Shown: positions 50,252 through 62,270 of the stretch, piece by piece
Numbering within the stretch: the stretch's first letter is position 1
Layout: each line of letters starts with the position of its first letter
Assembly (NCBI RefSeq): GCF_042186555.1
Contig: NC_133336.1
Span: forward strand, 186,396,599-186,460,598
DNA length: 64,000 nucleotides
Direction: 5' to 3'
From: Aquarana catesbeiana
Taxonomy: Eukaryota; Chordata; Amphibia; Anura; Ranidae
Notes under the pieces: model-generated
Database searches by the model: none
The model's input: the letters and a program-made list of their open reading frames with translations, nothing else
What the model was told of the DNA's origin: nothing
Made by a program: the position numbers and the translations under genes

Positions 50252-51954
50252 AAACAGAATGCTCTCCGGAGGGATATGACTTTGGCGGCCCTGGATTGCT
50301 GTGGGAGAGCCTTACAGATCTTTTTATGTTTGGCGATGAAGGGGAATCTGACCTTGAGGACCTGGGAGAATATAGAGAGTCTATGCTCGGTCTTGCAGGG
50401 GTCTCAGAGCTCAAACCTGATCTGGACCATTTGCTAAGGAAGGAACAGCATCTGGAAAGGGCATACAGGAAACTGCTAGAACAAGTTCAGCAGCATGCCA
50501 GAGAATCAGCAGTGGAAAATCCGGAGATTGCCGTCCCCAAACCTGAAGTGCTGACAACAGGGCAGAGCTCTGCTAACCTCTGCCCAGATATGATAGCATC
50601 TTCTGGGTTCCATGGACAGGAGATGGTGAACCTCTATCCCCAGACATCAGTTGCAGAGACATGGGATTTGATAGACTTTTCTGCTGAGGAAGAACAACCT
50701 GATGAGCCTCCAGCAGAAGAGCTGCTATCAGGGCCAAAGTTCACTGTGTTCTGCCCAGCACCAACAGTGGCTTCGGCCTTCCTGAGAGAAGAGGTAGTCG
50801 GCCTTTCTCCCACAACACTGACAGGGACATGTGATTTTCTGCCAGCAGCATCTATGGAGTTAAAACAAACTTCTCCAGCTAAAGATCTGGTAACTGAACA
50901 GAGGGTCCAAGACCTCTGTCCCACACTTTTACCAATTCCAGAGACTGGGGATTTAATAGACGTTTCTGTAGAGGAGGAACCACCTGGCAAACCCCCAGCA
51001 GAAGTGCTGGCAACCAGACAGAGGGTCCAAGATCTCTGCCCCACACCTGCAGCAATTGTGGAGGCTCAGGGTGAGACGATGGCAATCACTTCCCAGCAGC
51101 AGATACAGGGGGAGAAGGGAGAGGAGATGTGTGTTGTCCCTCCCCAACAGTTGGCCAGGGTGGAGGAAGCGGGCTTTCCTCCCCAGCAAAGATCCGTGTA
51201 CCTGGGAGACAGTACCATCGACATGTCGTCTCAGCAGCCAGATGAGGGAATAGAAAAGGAAGCAGCCGGCTCACCTCCCCAATGGCAGCTACACAGTTTG
51301 GGAGTGGAGGAAGCCAGCCTCCTGCCCCAACGGTTAGCCGGAGCGGAGGATGCGGAGTCCCCAGCAGAAGTGCTGGCAACAGGGCAGAGTGTTACCAACC
51401 TCTGCCCAGCACCGGCAACAACTACAGAGTTCCAGGGAGGCGGGGCAGTCGGCCTCCCTCTCCAACAGTTAGCCGGAACAGATGGTGTGGGGTTTCCAGC
51501 AGAAGGGCTGGCAACAGGGCCGAGGACTGCTGGACTCTGCCCTCAACTAACAGAGGATGGATTTCCTGTGAAGGTGGATGGGACTTCAGTCTCCACCTGT
51601 ATACCCCAGGGATGCTGGGCAGTGGGCCCCGATCCCCAACAGCATGACAGAGTGAGCCCAGTCCCCCTGTCTTCTCTCCAGCGGCAGAAAGGATTCCAGG
51701 GAGAAGGGCCAGTCCAGGCCTCTCCCCAGCGGCGGATATGTTCTCTGAGAGAGGCAGAGGTTGGCTGGGTGAGTAATAATCTGTTTGGAACAATTTGTTT
51801 GGGGTACTGTGTGGGTACAGGCATTAGAGGACTGGAACTACTTACTAACTTCGGAGTCAACCCGTCAGGGGTCTCCTCCTGTGTTAGTCTCCTGCCGAAA
51901 GGGGAGAAATGTGACGGGAGGGCCCGTGGAACTCAGAATACATCTTATGTCTAA
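50239..51954 (+). CDS. Element C modular protein, unknown function
   Basis: 571 codons without a stop. The frame is open from 50233 inside the LTR remnant; the codon at 50239 is GTG, and the first ATG is at 50326 (MFGDEG), giving 542 residues. A helical segment (LDHLLRKEQHLERAYRKLLE, about 62-81) is followed by an acidic, Pro/Gln-rich region with at least six copies of a module like AEVLATGQxVxxLCP (about 101, 157, 213, 253, 375, 420). A longer unit with DLIDxSxEEE...PPAE occurs twice (about 142 and 237), and PPQQLA units lie between. The end (LPKGEK) is encoded by the polypurine tract and runs into the LTR. No zinc knuckle, protease or RT motif. It may be Gag-derived with an expanded linker. 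I do not recognise it. Confidence 0.65.
   Translation: MPTSQTECSPEGYDFGGPGLLWESLTDLFMFGDEGESDLEDLGEYRESMLGLAGVSELKPDLDHLLRKEQHLERAYRKLLEQVQQHARESAVENPEIAVPKPEVLTTGQSSANLCPDMIASSGFHGQEMVNLYPQTSVAETWDLIDFSAEEEQPDEPPAEELLSGPKFTVFCPAPTVASAFLREEVVGLSPTTLTGTCDFLPAASMELKQTSPAKDLVTEQRVQDLCPTLLPIPETGDLIDVSVEEEPPGKPPAEVLATRQRVQDLCPTPAAIVEAQGETMAITSQQQIQGEKGEEMCVVPPQQLARVEEAGFPPQQRSVYLGDSTIDMSSQQPDEGIEKEAAGSPPQWQLHSLGVEEASLLPQRLAGAEDAESPAEVLATGQSVTNLCPAPATTTEFQGGGAVGLPLQQLAGTDGVGFPAEGLATGPRTAGLCPQLTEDGFPVKVDGTSVSTCIPQGCWAVGPDPQQHDRVSPVPLSSLQRQKGFQGEGPVQASPQRRICSLREAEVGWVSNNLFGTICLGYCVGTGIRGLELLTNFGVNPSGVSSCVSLLPKGEKCDGRARGTQNTSYV
51898..51909 (+). promoter_or_regulatory. Element C polypurine tract
   Basis: AAAGGGGAGAAA directly before the TGTGAC of the right LTR. 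Confidence 0.85.
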
Positions 51955-52544
51955 GTCACCCTGTGCCATCCTGGCACAGGGTGAGTGAGAAAATATATCT
52001 TGGACTACTTAAAATGGGACAGTAATATTTGTCCACAATATCTCCCAGGATGTATGTAGAGACTACTATTGGTTTGGTTGATTCTGAACGCAACCTGTTA
52101 ATTGAATGAGCTGATCACATTGTCCTCTATACAATGTAGGGGACGGGACGACTCCTATTGGAGCTCATGTTAATTAGGTTAATTAGGTTTTGTTTGTATT
52201 GTTAATTGTAATTAGCTCCAGCTATTGTGTTTATATTACTGTGTGAAGCTCGGTGCCCACAAGTCTGGGCGAAAGGTCATGTCTCAGTCACCTAGGCTGT
52301 ATAAAGGATTAGATAATTAGCTCATGTTAATAAGGTTACAGTTGTATTGTTAGAGGAGGTTCCAACGGCATATAAAGTCTTGTAATTTTGATTCTAAATA
52401 AAGTTAGTCCTGATGTACTCCAAGACTGGTGTTGTCTAGTTCTTGGGGGTTCCTATAGCCAGATCCATTGGACTTGTGTTCCAGAACTTAGGAAGCGGTA
52501 TACAGACGGAAGCACTCAAGCGGAGTGTGGGACGTTCCGTGACA
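51910..52544 (+). repeat. Element C 3' LTR, intact
   Basis: 635 bases, TGTGACGGGAGG to CCGTGACA. Contains a TATA-like GTATAAAGGA near 52297, CATATAAAGTC near 52370 and AATAAA at 52397-52402, the order expected for promoter and polyadenylation signals. Confidence 0.9.
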
Positions 52545-52549
52545 GGAAC

Positions 52550-53229
52550 TATAAAATATTCCATCAAACACTGTGAACTTCAGTGAGAAAGTGAGCTCTC
52601 AACGTATTTCGTGGATCATGCTTCATCGGGAGAGACTTTCATGCTGGTGATATAAGAGTACATAATAATTAGGCAAACAAAAATCAATATATGCATTTGC
52701 ATATACAGTAAGTATGTCATACATTTTTGCTACTCGCGACTGGTAGGAATGGAGGAGATATGGCCCAACCACAGCAGAAATACTGAGGTGAAAGGTGCGA
52801 GAGAACCAACTTGAACACCAATGCTCACATGGCTGCAGAGGGCGTAGTCAATCAAGGTGTGGTGATGGTTTGAGACATGTCTCACCTGAGCTCTCTACCT
52901 TGGCAGACAGACAGCAAAAGAAGCTTGTTTCTCCTTTCAAACTCAACTGGTTTCTTGGGTCCTGACCCTGGATCTCACTGGATCTCGCTGCTCTATGCTG
53001 TTCCATACTAAACTGAACTGAACTGTTCCATAAGTTCCATAAGTGCATGGACTGCTCCGTACTGCTCCACGGAACCATGGAATATTGCCTAAAGCATTGA
53101 GCACTAAACCCAGAGGTATTATGCAATTTCTGAGAAGCACTTGAGAAAATTATTTGGCGGCTGTTTGGCGGCTCTATTACAGCTCTATTGCATTCTATTG
53201 CATTCCTGGCTTCTCATCAACTCAATTTG
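52550..53229. other. No recognised gene
   Basis: Non-coding. GTATTTCGTGGATCATGCTTCATCGGG near 52599-52628 looks like a common amphibian repeat motif. GATCTCACTGGATCTCGCTG and several TTCCATA repeats near 52970-53050 are local low-order repeats. Confidence 0.4.
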
Positions 53230-54272
53230 ATACTTTCCATGAGTTACTTACTGAACCCTGTTAGAAGCGCTTAACAGTGAATGGTGGATAGCATCCTCAT
53301 CAGCATCTGAGAAAAGCCTGAGGCATTGGATAAAAGCCTGAAAAGAAGCCTGAGAGCCTGAAAGCCTGAAGTGTTTGTTTTTTTTTTTTTTTGCTCACCT
53401 GCTTTAGTACCACGGCTTCACGGAGCTACAGCTGCCTCGACTTATTCGGCTTTATTGGCCCCTTTTTTTTTTTTTGACTTATTAGCGCTGTGGCTTTTTT
53501 TGGCTTATTATTGCTGCAGCTGCGGCTTTCAAGCTCTTTGTGAGAACATTATCACTGAACCTTATCAGAAGTGTCTGAGAAGTACAGAGTGGCATCGGCA
53601 AAGCCTGAAAGTGTTGGTTGTCTTCCTTTTCTTTTACCTGCTTAGTGGCTCCCCCGCTTCCTCCGCTCCACAGCCCCACAGCTTGGGCACCTGAGAAAAG
53701 CACCTGAGAAAAGCCTAAATGGTCTGAAGTTTGAAATGTTTGTCTTCCTTGCCTGCTTGCCTATATACCGGCTCCTCCGGTTCTTCGATTCTATGACCCT
53801 ATCAGCTCCTACAGCTTAATGGCTTCTCCAACATTGCCTCCACTGAGTTTATATTGAGCCTTATATTGAGCCTTATTTTACCTGGAAAAAAAAAAAAAAA
53901 GCACCAGTTCACGAGACCACCCGACCAGCTATTTTGCAAATCTGCTAAACTAGGAACCTGGGAAGGGAAGCCTCTCTGCCTCTTTGCTTAGGCTCTACGG
54001 CTTTCAAGTTTTCTGGTTTTGGATTCCGACACAAGTGACTCAGCAAGTGTCTCAGCTGAATTGAAAAACGGAACTGCAAAATTGAACTGTATAACTTTTA
54101 CCTGTTTACCTGCTGTTTACCTGTTATTTTGGTCTTTTAGGTCTTTGGCTTATAGCTTTACAGTCTCTTTTAATACAGATAGTATTAAGCCCAGCTATAT
54201 AACAGCTACATAACAGCCATCTAACAGCTACAAAACAATTATATATTATACAACAGCTACACTTGATCAATT
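53230..54272 (+). promoter_or_regulatory. L1/Tx1-like 5' UTR with repeated units
   Basis: Leader of the LINE. Two or three imperfect units follow each other: each has AGAAG(C/T)GC or GTCTGAGA, then repeated GAGAAAAGCCTGA, then GTGTTTGTT with a T run or pyrimidine tract, then a GGCTC/GGCTTC-rich part (about 53260-53540, 53550-53690, 53690-53800). This resembles the monomer-type promoters known from some L1 elements; that function is inferred. Confidence 0.4.
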
Positions 54273-55826
54273 ATGGTGAATAAGCGACAACAGAAGCAGG
54301 ATCAAAAATCGAAGCCAGATATTATGCCAGAATCACATACTCCAGATTTAAACCGACAGTTAAGATCTGGCCCCCGTGTGAACCCTTTGAATTCTCTGAT
54401 GCCATCTAAAATTACTGCAAGTGCTAATGCAATTACTAATTATGATGCTGGTATTGGCACTGGTGCTGGTGCTGCTATAGCTGCTGTTTCTGCTACTTCT
54501 GTTGCTGCTGATGTCTATGTTACTGATCACACTGTTACTCTTGGTCCCTCATCTGTCTCATCTGTTTTAGACTATCTTACTGTTCCAAGTCCAGTCTCTG
54601 GAGTTGTGCCCTTTGAGCCCATTGAGCAGAATTCTACTGTGAATGAGCAAGTACTAACCTCTGCTTCAGGGGCCGATGGTAATATTTCTGGAAATTGTTC
54701 TATCTCTCTGGATGAGCAGAATATCGTAGTAAATACCAAAAGTTTTACGGGAGGATGCACTGCTAAGGTCGCAGGGATTACTATGCTTGTATCAGGTAAC
54801 ATCGCTGCTGAATCAGTTATTCCAGCTCTGGTTATTTTTGATGAACTTAATGTTCTCCCTGCTTCTTCTAATATACTGTCTACTATATTGTTCGATACAT
54901 TGTCTAACAAAACCGATAAAGTATCTGATATACTGTCAGGCCCAGAGCTGCTGCATACTAACTTACAGCTGCAAGGTGAGAGTGTGAGCTTGAGGAAGCC
55001 TTTGTCTGAGCCATTGTCTGAACTGTCAAGGGATGATATAGATCTTTCATCTTATATTCGGTCACTACCGACAAGATCAGATATGGAAAATTATGTTTCT
55101 CGATTAGAGATAATGTGTAAAACGGAGATCTCTGTTCTTAAAGCCGAAGTTTCTCATATTGGATCTCGGATTAACGATATAGAAATTACTGCTAATGTTT
55201 CTAATGAACGTATAGATTAGCATCATAGTGTTTTGAATGAACATACATTACAGGAGATGATATTGCAATTAGACGATCAAGAAAATAGGGCAAGACGAAA
55301 TATAAGAATTTGAGGATTACCGGAGACTATAGAGCATAAAGAATTATTAACTACACTTCAACAAATGTTTAATAATATATTAAATAGAGATCCATCAACG
55401 GCCATTAAAATTGATAGAGCACATAGAATTGCAGGTGTGAGATGTTTAGAACCAGGTAAAACAAGAGATATTATTTGCTGCATTCATTTTTTTGCGGTAA
55501 AAGAAGCCATTATGTCAGCAGTAAGGAAATCTAAGGGTGTTCAGTTTAAAGGCTCCCCTATAATGTTTTTGTCGGATCTCTATAAACGTACGTTACTATT
55601 AAGGAGATCAGTAAAACCTTTTCTGGAAATACTAAACATTAATGGAGTCCATTATAGATGGGGATTTCCATTTAAATTGATCATCTCAAAAGATGGGAAA
55701 ACAATGGTGTTCAAACAATCAGGTAACCTACCGAAAATTTTGACAACATTTAAGCTGCCTAATTTAGATTTACCAGATTGGCCATTTAAGTCCTTATTAC
55801 TCGACTATGTTTCAAGAGAAAATTAG
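54273..55826 (+). pseudogene. L1/Tx1-like ORF1, two in-frame stops
   Basis: 518 codons in one frame from ATG 54273 to 55826, interrupted only by TAG at 55218-55220 and TGA at about 55311. The first part is Ser/Thr/Val-rich and disordered. The coiled coil is at about residues 255-330 (SDMENYVSRLEIMCKTEISV and on). The second part has RARRNIRI-stop-GLPE, then RAHRIAG, a basic central block and FPFKLIISKDGKTMVF, the RNA-recognition and C-terminal domain of L1-type ORF1 proteins, which trimerise on LINE RNA. Apart from the stops it is well kept. Confidence 0.82.
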
Positions 55827-56641
55827 GAGAAAGTCTCTTCCACTTGATCTGAATTAACTCGATTTGTAACGATAGAAGCGATATTGACGCATTTGGGTAA
55901 GGATTTGAATGGCTTTATTAATAAGGAGGATTATGTTATGATCTGGGAGCTGATTTTGCTAAATATTATAGAAAGGAAATAACTGTAAAAAATATGAGGG
56001 GGTGAGAGAAAAACAATTAAAAATCCCCCCCCCCCTTTATTTTTTCCTCCCTATTTCTGTCCCTTCCATTATGGAGGGTTGTAGTAACAACAGATACCCG
56101 GCTGTTTGAAGGTTTGAAATGAAGATTAGGTAATAGAAACCCCCCCATTTTTTTTGTCGGAGGGATAATAACAGGGAAATTAAACTTTGTGATAATAATG
56201 TAATTGCTGCGGCTTTGCAGCAGAGAGAGATGTTCTTTTTCATATGTCCATTTATATATTATTTTATCTTTAAATAAATTACTATGAATTTAGGTATTAT
56301 GATCACATGTTTTTATATATATGTTAGTATAAAAAGAAGTACCATAACATAGGGGTGAAGGCCCCCTCCCCCCCTCCCAACCCCCCCTTTTTATTTTTTT
56401 TGTCGTTCTGGCTATATTGCCAGTTAGATTTTTTATTCTCTGGAAATATTCAGAGACATTTAAGACACACACAGACTGCGATATGTCTTATTTTAAAATT
56501 AGTTGTTTGGGGGGTTTTTGGGGGGTTTTTTGTTCTTTTCTTCCTTTTTTTCTTTTTTTCTTTTTTCTTTTCTCTCCTTAATTTTTTTGCTCTCACTTAA
56601 TAAATTCATGGAAATGCTTAAAAATAAAATGTTACCGCTTT
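55827..56641 (+). other. L1/Tx1-like inter-ORF spacer
   Basis: 815 bases with C, T and G homopolymer runs (56026-56036, 56372-56402, 56508-56590). No gene. Confidence 0.6.
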
Positions 56642-59600
56642 ATGTCATTTTCAATATGCTCCTTTAATGTGAAGGGTCTTACCCACCCGAATAAACGTTC
56701 ACAAATTTTTCAATATCTTAATAAAGAAACAAATCGATATAGTGTTTTTCCAAGAAACCCATTTTCGTATGGATGTAATTCCAGCATGTAAAAATATATA
56801 TTATACCACTTGGTATCATAGTACAAATCCATATGCAAAAATCTAAAGGAGTATCAATCGCTATGCATAAGAATGTGAAGTGCCAAATCTTAGATTCTTG
56901 TCAGGTCACCTTGAGGCTAGGTGACAGATGCACTCTGTAGGAGTCAGAAGTGCACTGCTAGGTAGTGGACCCTAGGACTGACTGCTGAGGATTGAACCCT
57001 GGGAGGTTCAGGAAGCAGGTCTACTGGATCACTGACACAGATCCCACTGGGAGCTAGAGCATAGATTCTCCAGGGCGCGTAGTCTAAGAGCCAGCAGGTG
57101 TTCACCAGAGCCTCTAGTGGTGAGGATGGACTGCGCTGCAGTCTGGCTCCAGGTCACGGCCCCCAGGGTCTCACAGCTCACGCTCACGGTAGACTACAGG
57201 AGAAGAGGAAGGAGGTAGCAGGCTGGAACAACAAGGAAAGTAAGGAACAAGCCAAGGTCAGGGCCACAAGCAGACAAGGACAACAGCGTTCACACCAAGG
57301 TTCAGGATCACAGACAAACAGGGATGGTCGGGGACATGCCAAAGGTCAGGATCATGAGCAGACAGGAATAGTTAAGAACAGGCCAAAGTCGGTAACTGGA
57401 ACCAGACGTAGGAAAAACAGCAAGTACACACGAAGGCTAACACACAATGGTTGATCAGCACTGCTGGCTTGCAGTGCACAGGTTAATATAGGGTTCCCTG
57501 ATAGGGCCTGGGGTGAGGCCATGCTTAGAGGAGAGGTTACAAAAGCAGTCAGGTGAGGGTCAGCTGGTCTCTAGAGATGAACACATGGAGACAGGTAAGC
57601 TGACCGACAAACTCTATTGCATAACCATGACAATTCTAAATCAGATATTCAAGGTAGATACCTATTTTTAAAAATTAGAATTCAGAATAAAATATATACT
57701 ATAGCTAATGTATGCTCTCCAAACACTTCTCAAATTTCTGAAGGCCTTAAATATATACATATTCTTGAAAGCTTTGCAGGGGGTGACATTATTCTCGGAG
57801 GTGATTTTAACTTAGTTTTTGATCCTCGAATGGATTCATCCTCGGGGAAAACTCATATTTTGTACTCAGCTAATTGTAGATAAAACACATAGTAGGCTTG
57901 GACTATATTTTTGTATCTCAAACATTATTAGATGCTACTCCGACAATTAATATTAAATCTAAAATATGGTCAGACCATTCACCTCTTTTTTGTCTCTGTT
58001 TTTTAATCTAGCAGAATTATGTGCCAGGAATAGATCTTGGAAATTAAATTTATTGCAGATCCACTATGTATAACTGATATCAGAAAAGCGATAACACATT
58101 TTGTAGAAGACCATAAATCAGATAATACCGCACCACCAATTAAATGGGAGGCTTTAAAGTGTGTTTTGAGGGGAATTTTTTATATCGCACGGATCCAGAT
58201 TTTAAAAAATCAGAACTAAAGAGTATTTAGCTTTATTAAAGAAAATCTCTGATTTAGAATTAGTTCATAAAAATAGTAATAGCGATAGAGCTAGAATCAA
58301 ACTTGTCAACGCTAGGAGTCAACTTTTGCACTTACTCGACCAGCAGTCCTTAATAGCTAGAGATAAAACATTGAGAAGGTCTTATGAATATAGTAATACG
58401 AGTGGCTCCTTTTTGGCGCACTCTCTTCATCCTAAAACTTCATCATCATCTATATTGAAATGATCTGCTCCTGGTAAAGGATTGGTGTATACTAATTCAG
58501 CTATTGCAGAGACTTTCTGTAATTATTACTCTTCATTATATAATATCTCACAAACCAATTCTAAAACTGACCATTCTTTCATAGAGATGGAAAAAAAAAT
58601 TATTTCATACATGGAAGAAACAGCTCTCCCAAGTCTTGATTTGGCTCCTCCTTAGAGAATTCCTTTACCTCTGAGGAATTGCTAAATGTTATTAAGAATA
58701 GTAAGAATGGTAAAACACCAGGGCCTGATGGATTTTCTAGTCGGTTTTCTAAAAATCTTTGCAACAGATCTGTCTCCAATTTTGTTGTGTTCATTTAATT
58801 CAATTTTAAGTTCTCAGACTTTTCCGCCCGAAACACTAAAGGTTTATATTTCTGATATTTTGAAACCGGGTAAGGATGAAACAAATCCAAATAGTTATCG
58901 CCCTATCTCATTGCTGAATCATGATATAAAGTTTTATGCTAAAATTATTGCACATAGGCTTCAACCTTTATTGCCTAAAATGATTCATCCAGACCAGACT
59001 GGCTTTGTGTAGGCTAGAGAGACTCGAGATAACACTAGCAAGACTCTTTCATTGATCTCTTTGTCACAGAAACGACAAATTCTGGCGTGCCTGCTTTCAA
59101 TAGATGCCGAAAAGGCTTTCGACAGATTAAATTGGAGATTTCTATTTTATTCACTTTGCCAGATTGGTCTGGGGGATAATTTGATAAATAAAATTATGGC
59201 TTTATATACAATTCCTTCTGCTCAAGTTTGAATAAACGTTACTTTTTCTAATAGATTTGAGATTAATAAAAGTACCCGTCAGGGGTGCCCGCTATCTCCA
59301 TTACTTTATGTGATTACAATAGAACATATAGCTATACGTAATAATCCCTCTATACATGGTATTACTATTAGTGAAATAGATTATAAAATTTCACTTTATG
59401 CAGATGATGTTTTACTTTATATAACATTACCAAGGATCAGCATCTCCAGCATCTCCTCTGCTTTAAAAGAAATTAATTAGTTTTGATATTTAAGTAATTT
59501 TAAGGTAATCTAACTAAATCTGATTTATTGAATATCTCACTACCTAGAGGTGAGGTTTCTTATCTGGCAGTGCTATATGAATTAAACTTCCTTCCACTTC

Positions 59601-60980
59601 TACTTCAAACGCAAGCCAAATTGCTATTACGGTTCTTTATCATGGTTTGGTCGTATTGATTCAATTAGGATAGATATTCTTCCTAAGTATTTGTATCTGT
59701 TTCAAACCTTACCTATTAAAATACCTAAAATATTTTTTTAAAAATTGACAAATTATTATCGCAATTTATCTGGAAAAATATTAAATCTCAAATTAACTGA
59801 AAAACACTCTATCGATCTAAAGATCGTGGAGGAGCAGGTTTCGAGTGCTATTATAAAGCAGCAATATTTACTCGTGTTTTGGATTGGTTCCATCATCCCA
59901 ACGATAAACAATGGGTCCAATTGGAAATAGGTTCTTCTCCATTGAACCCTAAAGCTGCTCTATGGCTCTGTTTTAAGGATATAGGATCACGTTCTTCTTG
60001 GCCTTTGGAGTGTTGGCATCATTAATTAAAATTATTTCATTTATCTTCTATTCCATCTCCACTCACTCCTTTAATAGATAATCCTTCTCTTTCTATTGGT
60101 ACTCGTTCAAATGCTATTCTAACTTGGGACAAATCTTATTGGCCCCAGATTAGACATATGATTTTGGAGGATACCTTTATGCCATTTGGAAATTTTCAAA
60201 CTTTACATGATCAGAGGAAAGGTATATGGTTTGTTTAGTTACAATTGCAAAGTTTTTACTCTTCTTTTAATCCAAAATATTCTATCCTTCGACCGCTTAC
60301 AGACTTTAAGCAGCTGTGCATATCTCTAGCACCACCAATACATACTATATCTAAGATATACTATCTACTCTCAACCCACCTGGTTTACCACCATATATGA
60401 TCAAATGGGAGTTGGAACTAAACCAGTTATTACAAGAGGAAGATTGGGATCAAATTTTTATCAATATTCATACATTTTCAATAGCTTGTGATACCCAAGA
60501 GCGTAATTTTAAATTGCTATCTAGATGGTACCGCACTCCAGCTAATTTAAACCGAATTTTTCCATCACAATCAGATCGATGTTGGCGTTGTAATATCACT
60601 ACAGGTAATTTATCCCATCTCCCACCTCCATTTATAAATTATGGGATCAAGTAATTAACTTGTATAACATGGTGGTTGATGAATCAATTAACAATTCTGT
60701 CGAATTGGCTCTTTTTTTTCTTACCTCAAGTATTATCTAAACCCAAAAAAGCTCTTCTTTGGTTTTTTTTATCAGCAGTTAGACAACTGATACAAAGATA
60801 TTGAAAATCCCCTACTATTCCTACAATTCTGGACTGGATTGAGACTCTTAATAGTATTATGCATATGGAGATACTGATAGCTGAAAATAATGACACTATA
60901 TAGAAGTTTAACAGGGTGTGGCAGAGCTGGATAACATTTAAAAACTCAACATTTTTGGAAATTTGGTAATGTTCAAAGTT
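56642..60980 (+). pseudogene. L1/Tx1-like ORF2 (endonuclease-RT), heavily broken
   Basis: Starts at ATG 56642 with SFSICSFNVKGLTHPNKRSQ, the endonuclease N terminus. The endonuclease is interrupted by a solo LTR (56899-57632) and resumes with RYLFLKIRIQNKIYT and ILGGDFNLVFDP (57780-57830). The RT has NPNSYRPISLLNHDIKFYAK and HPDQTGFV (58880-59010), LLSIDAEKAFDRLNWRFLFY (59093 on), STRQGCPLSPLLY (59273 on) and LYADDVLLY at 59394-59420. Near 60580 is a zinc-finger-like CWRCN...H, and the tail (ALLWFFLSAVRQLIQRYWKS) fits the C terminus of Tx1/L1-type ORF2. Many stops and shifts. It reads in the same direction as ORF1. Confidence 0.85.
56899..57632 (-). mobile_element. Solo LTR inside LINE endonuclease
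   Basis: 734 bases beginning TGTCAGGTCACC and ending CCATGACA, flanked by ATTCT at 56894-56898 and 57633-57637. Its removal joins the LINE sequence again. Orientation is probably minus, since a TATATTAACC box lies near its right end on the minus strand. It holds a short tandem-like region with CCAAGGTCAGG-type repeats (57250-57400). No genes. Confidence 0.88.
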
Positions 60981-61690
60981 ATTGCTGTAGGAGTATAAAT
61001 ACTTTATTTTCGTCAGAAACAATTATACAGGTTGGGAAAACAAAGATTCCATGATATTGTTAATGTGAGACATTATTATTTGTGTGTTTTCTCTATTCTT
61101 CCTTTTCCTTTCCCCTCTTCTCCTCCCGCCTTGTTTTGTCACTCTGAATAAATCATCCCTGGCCACCAGTATACTTGTTATTTCTGGTACTGGGACAGTT
61201 TACACTTACTCCTCAACCATGGCCACTAATGGGAAGTTGTCAAGTACCTCTGACGTAGAAGGGTCAACATCCCCCGCAAGCTCAAGCAAAATAGGAACAT
61301 CATTTACTTCAGATATGTTTTTAGGCTTAGTTACCTGTTTTTTCTCCCCAGAGTTTCCAAAAAAGAGGAAAATCACAGTTCAGTATTAAACATGTACCCA
61401 TACCCCCACAGGCACTGCTGGTAACTGGCTCCCCTAGTTCTATACAGCCAGGCAACACGCATTCTCCACTTGCATTCAAACACAAGAAGTAAGTCACTTG
61501 GTTTAGTTTTTATGTTTTAATAGGGGTGACAACCTGGATGGGTGAAGAGATTTATGGGATGTCCAACTTGAAGTAAAGAACAAAAAGGGGACAACTTCCT
61601 TCTTCTGTAAAAAAAAAAAAAAAAAGATACTGAAATGCTTACTTCCCTTTCCTCACACAATCCTTAGTAAATTAGTAGCAACAGTTCATT
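60981..61690. other. LINE 3' end and unassigned sequence
   Basis: The LINE probably ends between 61000 and 61150 (pyrimidine-rich tail near 61085-61130). An A run at 61609-61625 follows unrelated sequence. A short open frame at 61084-61389 is composition-driven. Confidence 0.35.
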
Positions 61691-62270
61691 ACAGATTAGG
61701 AGCTCTCAGCCCCTCTTGGAAATAGCACAAAAATTGAGGCAAACTGCACATAGGAGTGTATCCTCTCCTTGTATAGAACTTTTCCAAGCTACACAGCTTG
61801 CATGCACTACCAGCCCTCCTGACTGCTCTGAAGATCTCCCAGGGGCCCAGGGGTTAAGCACAAAATGTCCTTTAGAAAGCTTGCTACATGTGGCAGTCTC
61901 TCAGTTTGTAATGTACTCACTCAGTCCTCTTTGCTCCTACTGCTCTCAGGCAAGATTCCAAATCAAACTGTTCTGCTGAATGGATTCTCCTGAGCCAGCC
62001 CAAGCCCAGACTCATCCATATTTAAGGGCTGGCCTAGCCACCCTGCCAGGAAAGTACACCTGGGTAATGGCTAGGTTCCCCTAACTTTGCACATCAACCC
62101 TCCTGGCCTCCACCCACTAACTTCTATAAGTTTGTCCAAACTTCCAGAACTAGGGGGAGGCACCAGAGACATGCCTTTGTGAGTCATCCAGCATGACCTG
62201 CAATAAAGCCTGACCCAGATTCCAGCCTCACACTTACCATGATTAATATATTTGCCTGCACTAAACTAAT
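61691..62270 (-). repeat. LTR-like repeat, tentative
   Basis: Non-coding. CCATATTTAAGGGCTGG near 62015 could be a promoter box and GCAATAAAGCCTGACC near 62199 a polyadenylation signal in plus orientation. Parts (GGGGGAGGCACCAGAGACATG near 62152) resemble 16290-16315. No ends fixed; orientation uncertain. Confidence 0.25.

Larger units (their letters stand above)
49896..52544 (+). mobile_element. Young LTR element C without pol
   Basis: A complete insertion with the 5-bp target duplication GGAAC at 49891-49895 and 52545-52549. The left LTR remnant (356 bases) and the same part of the right LTR differ at one position (TGTGACA/TGTGACG), so the insertion is very recent. A deletion removed the rest of the left LTR, any primer site and the start of the interior. 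The interior is one reading frame and a polypurine tract. No protease, RT or integrase. A related LTR sits at 63297. Confidence 0.9.

Noticed and set aside
50634..51860. Minus-strand frames within element C
   Set aside because: Antisense to the 571-codon plus-strand frame; the plus strand has LTR, polypurine tract and orientation support.
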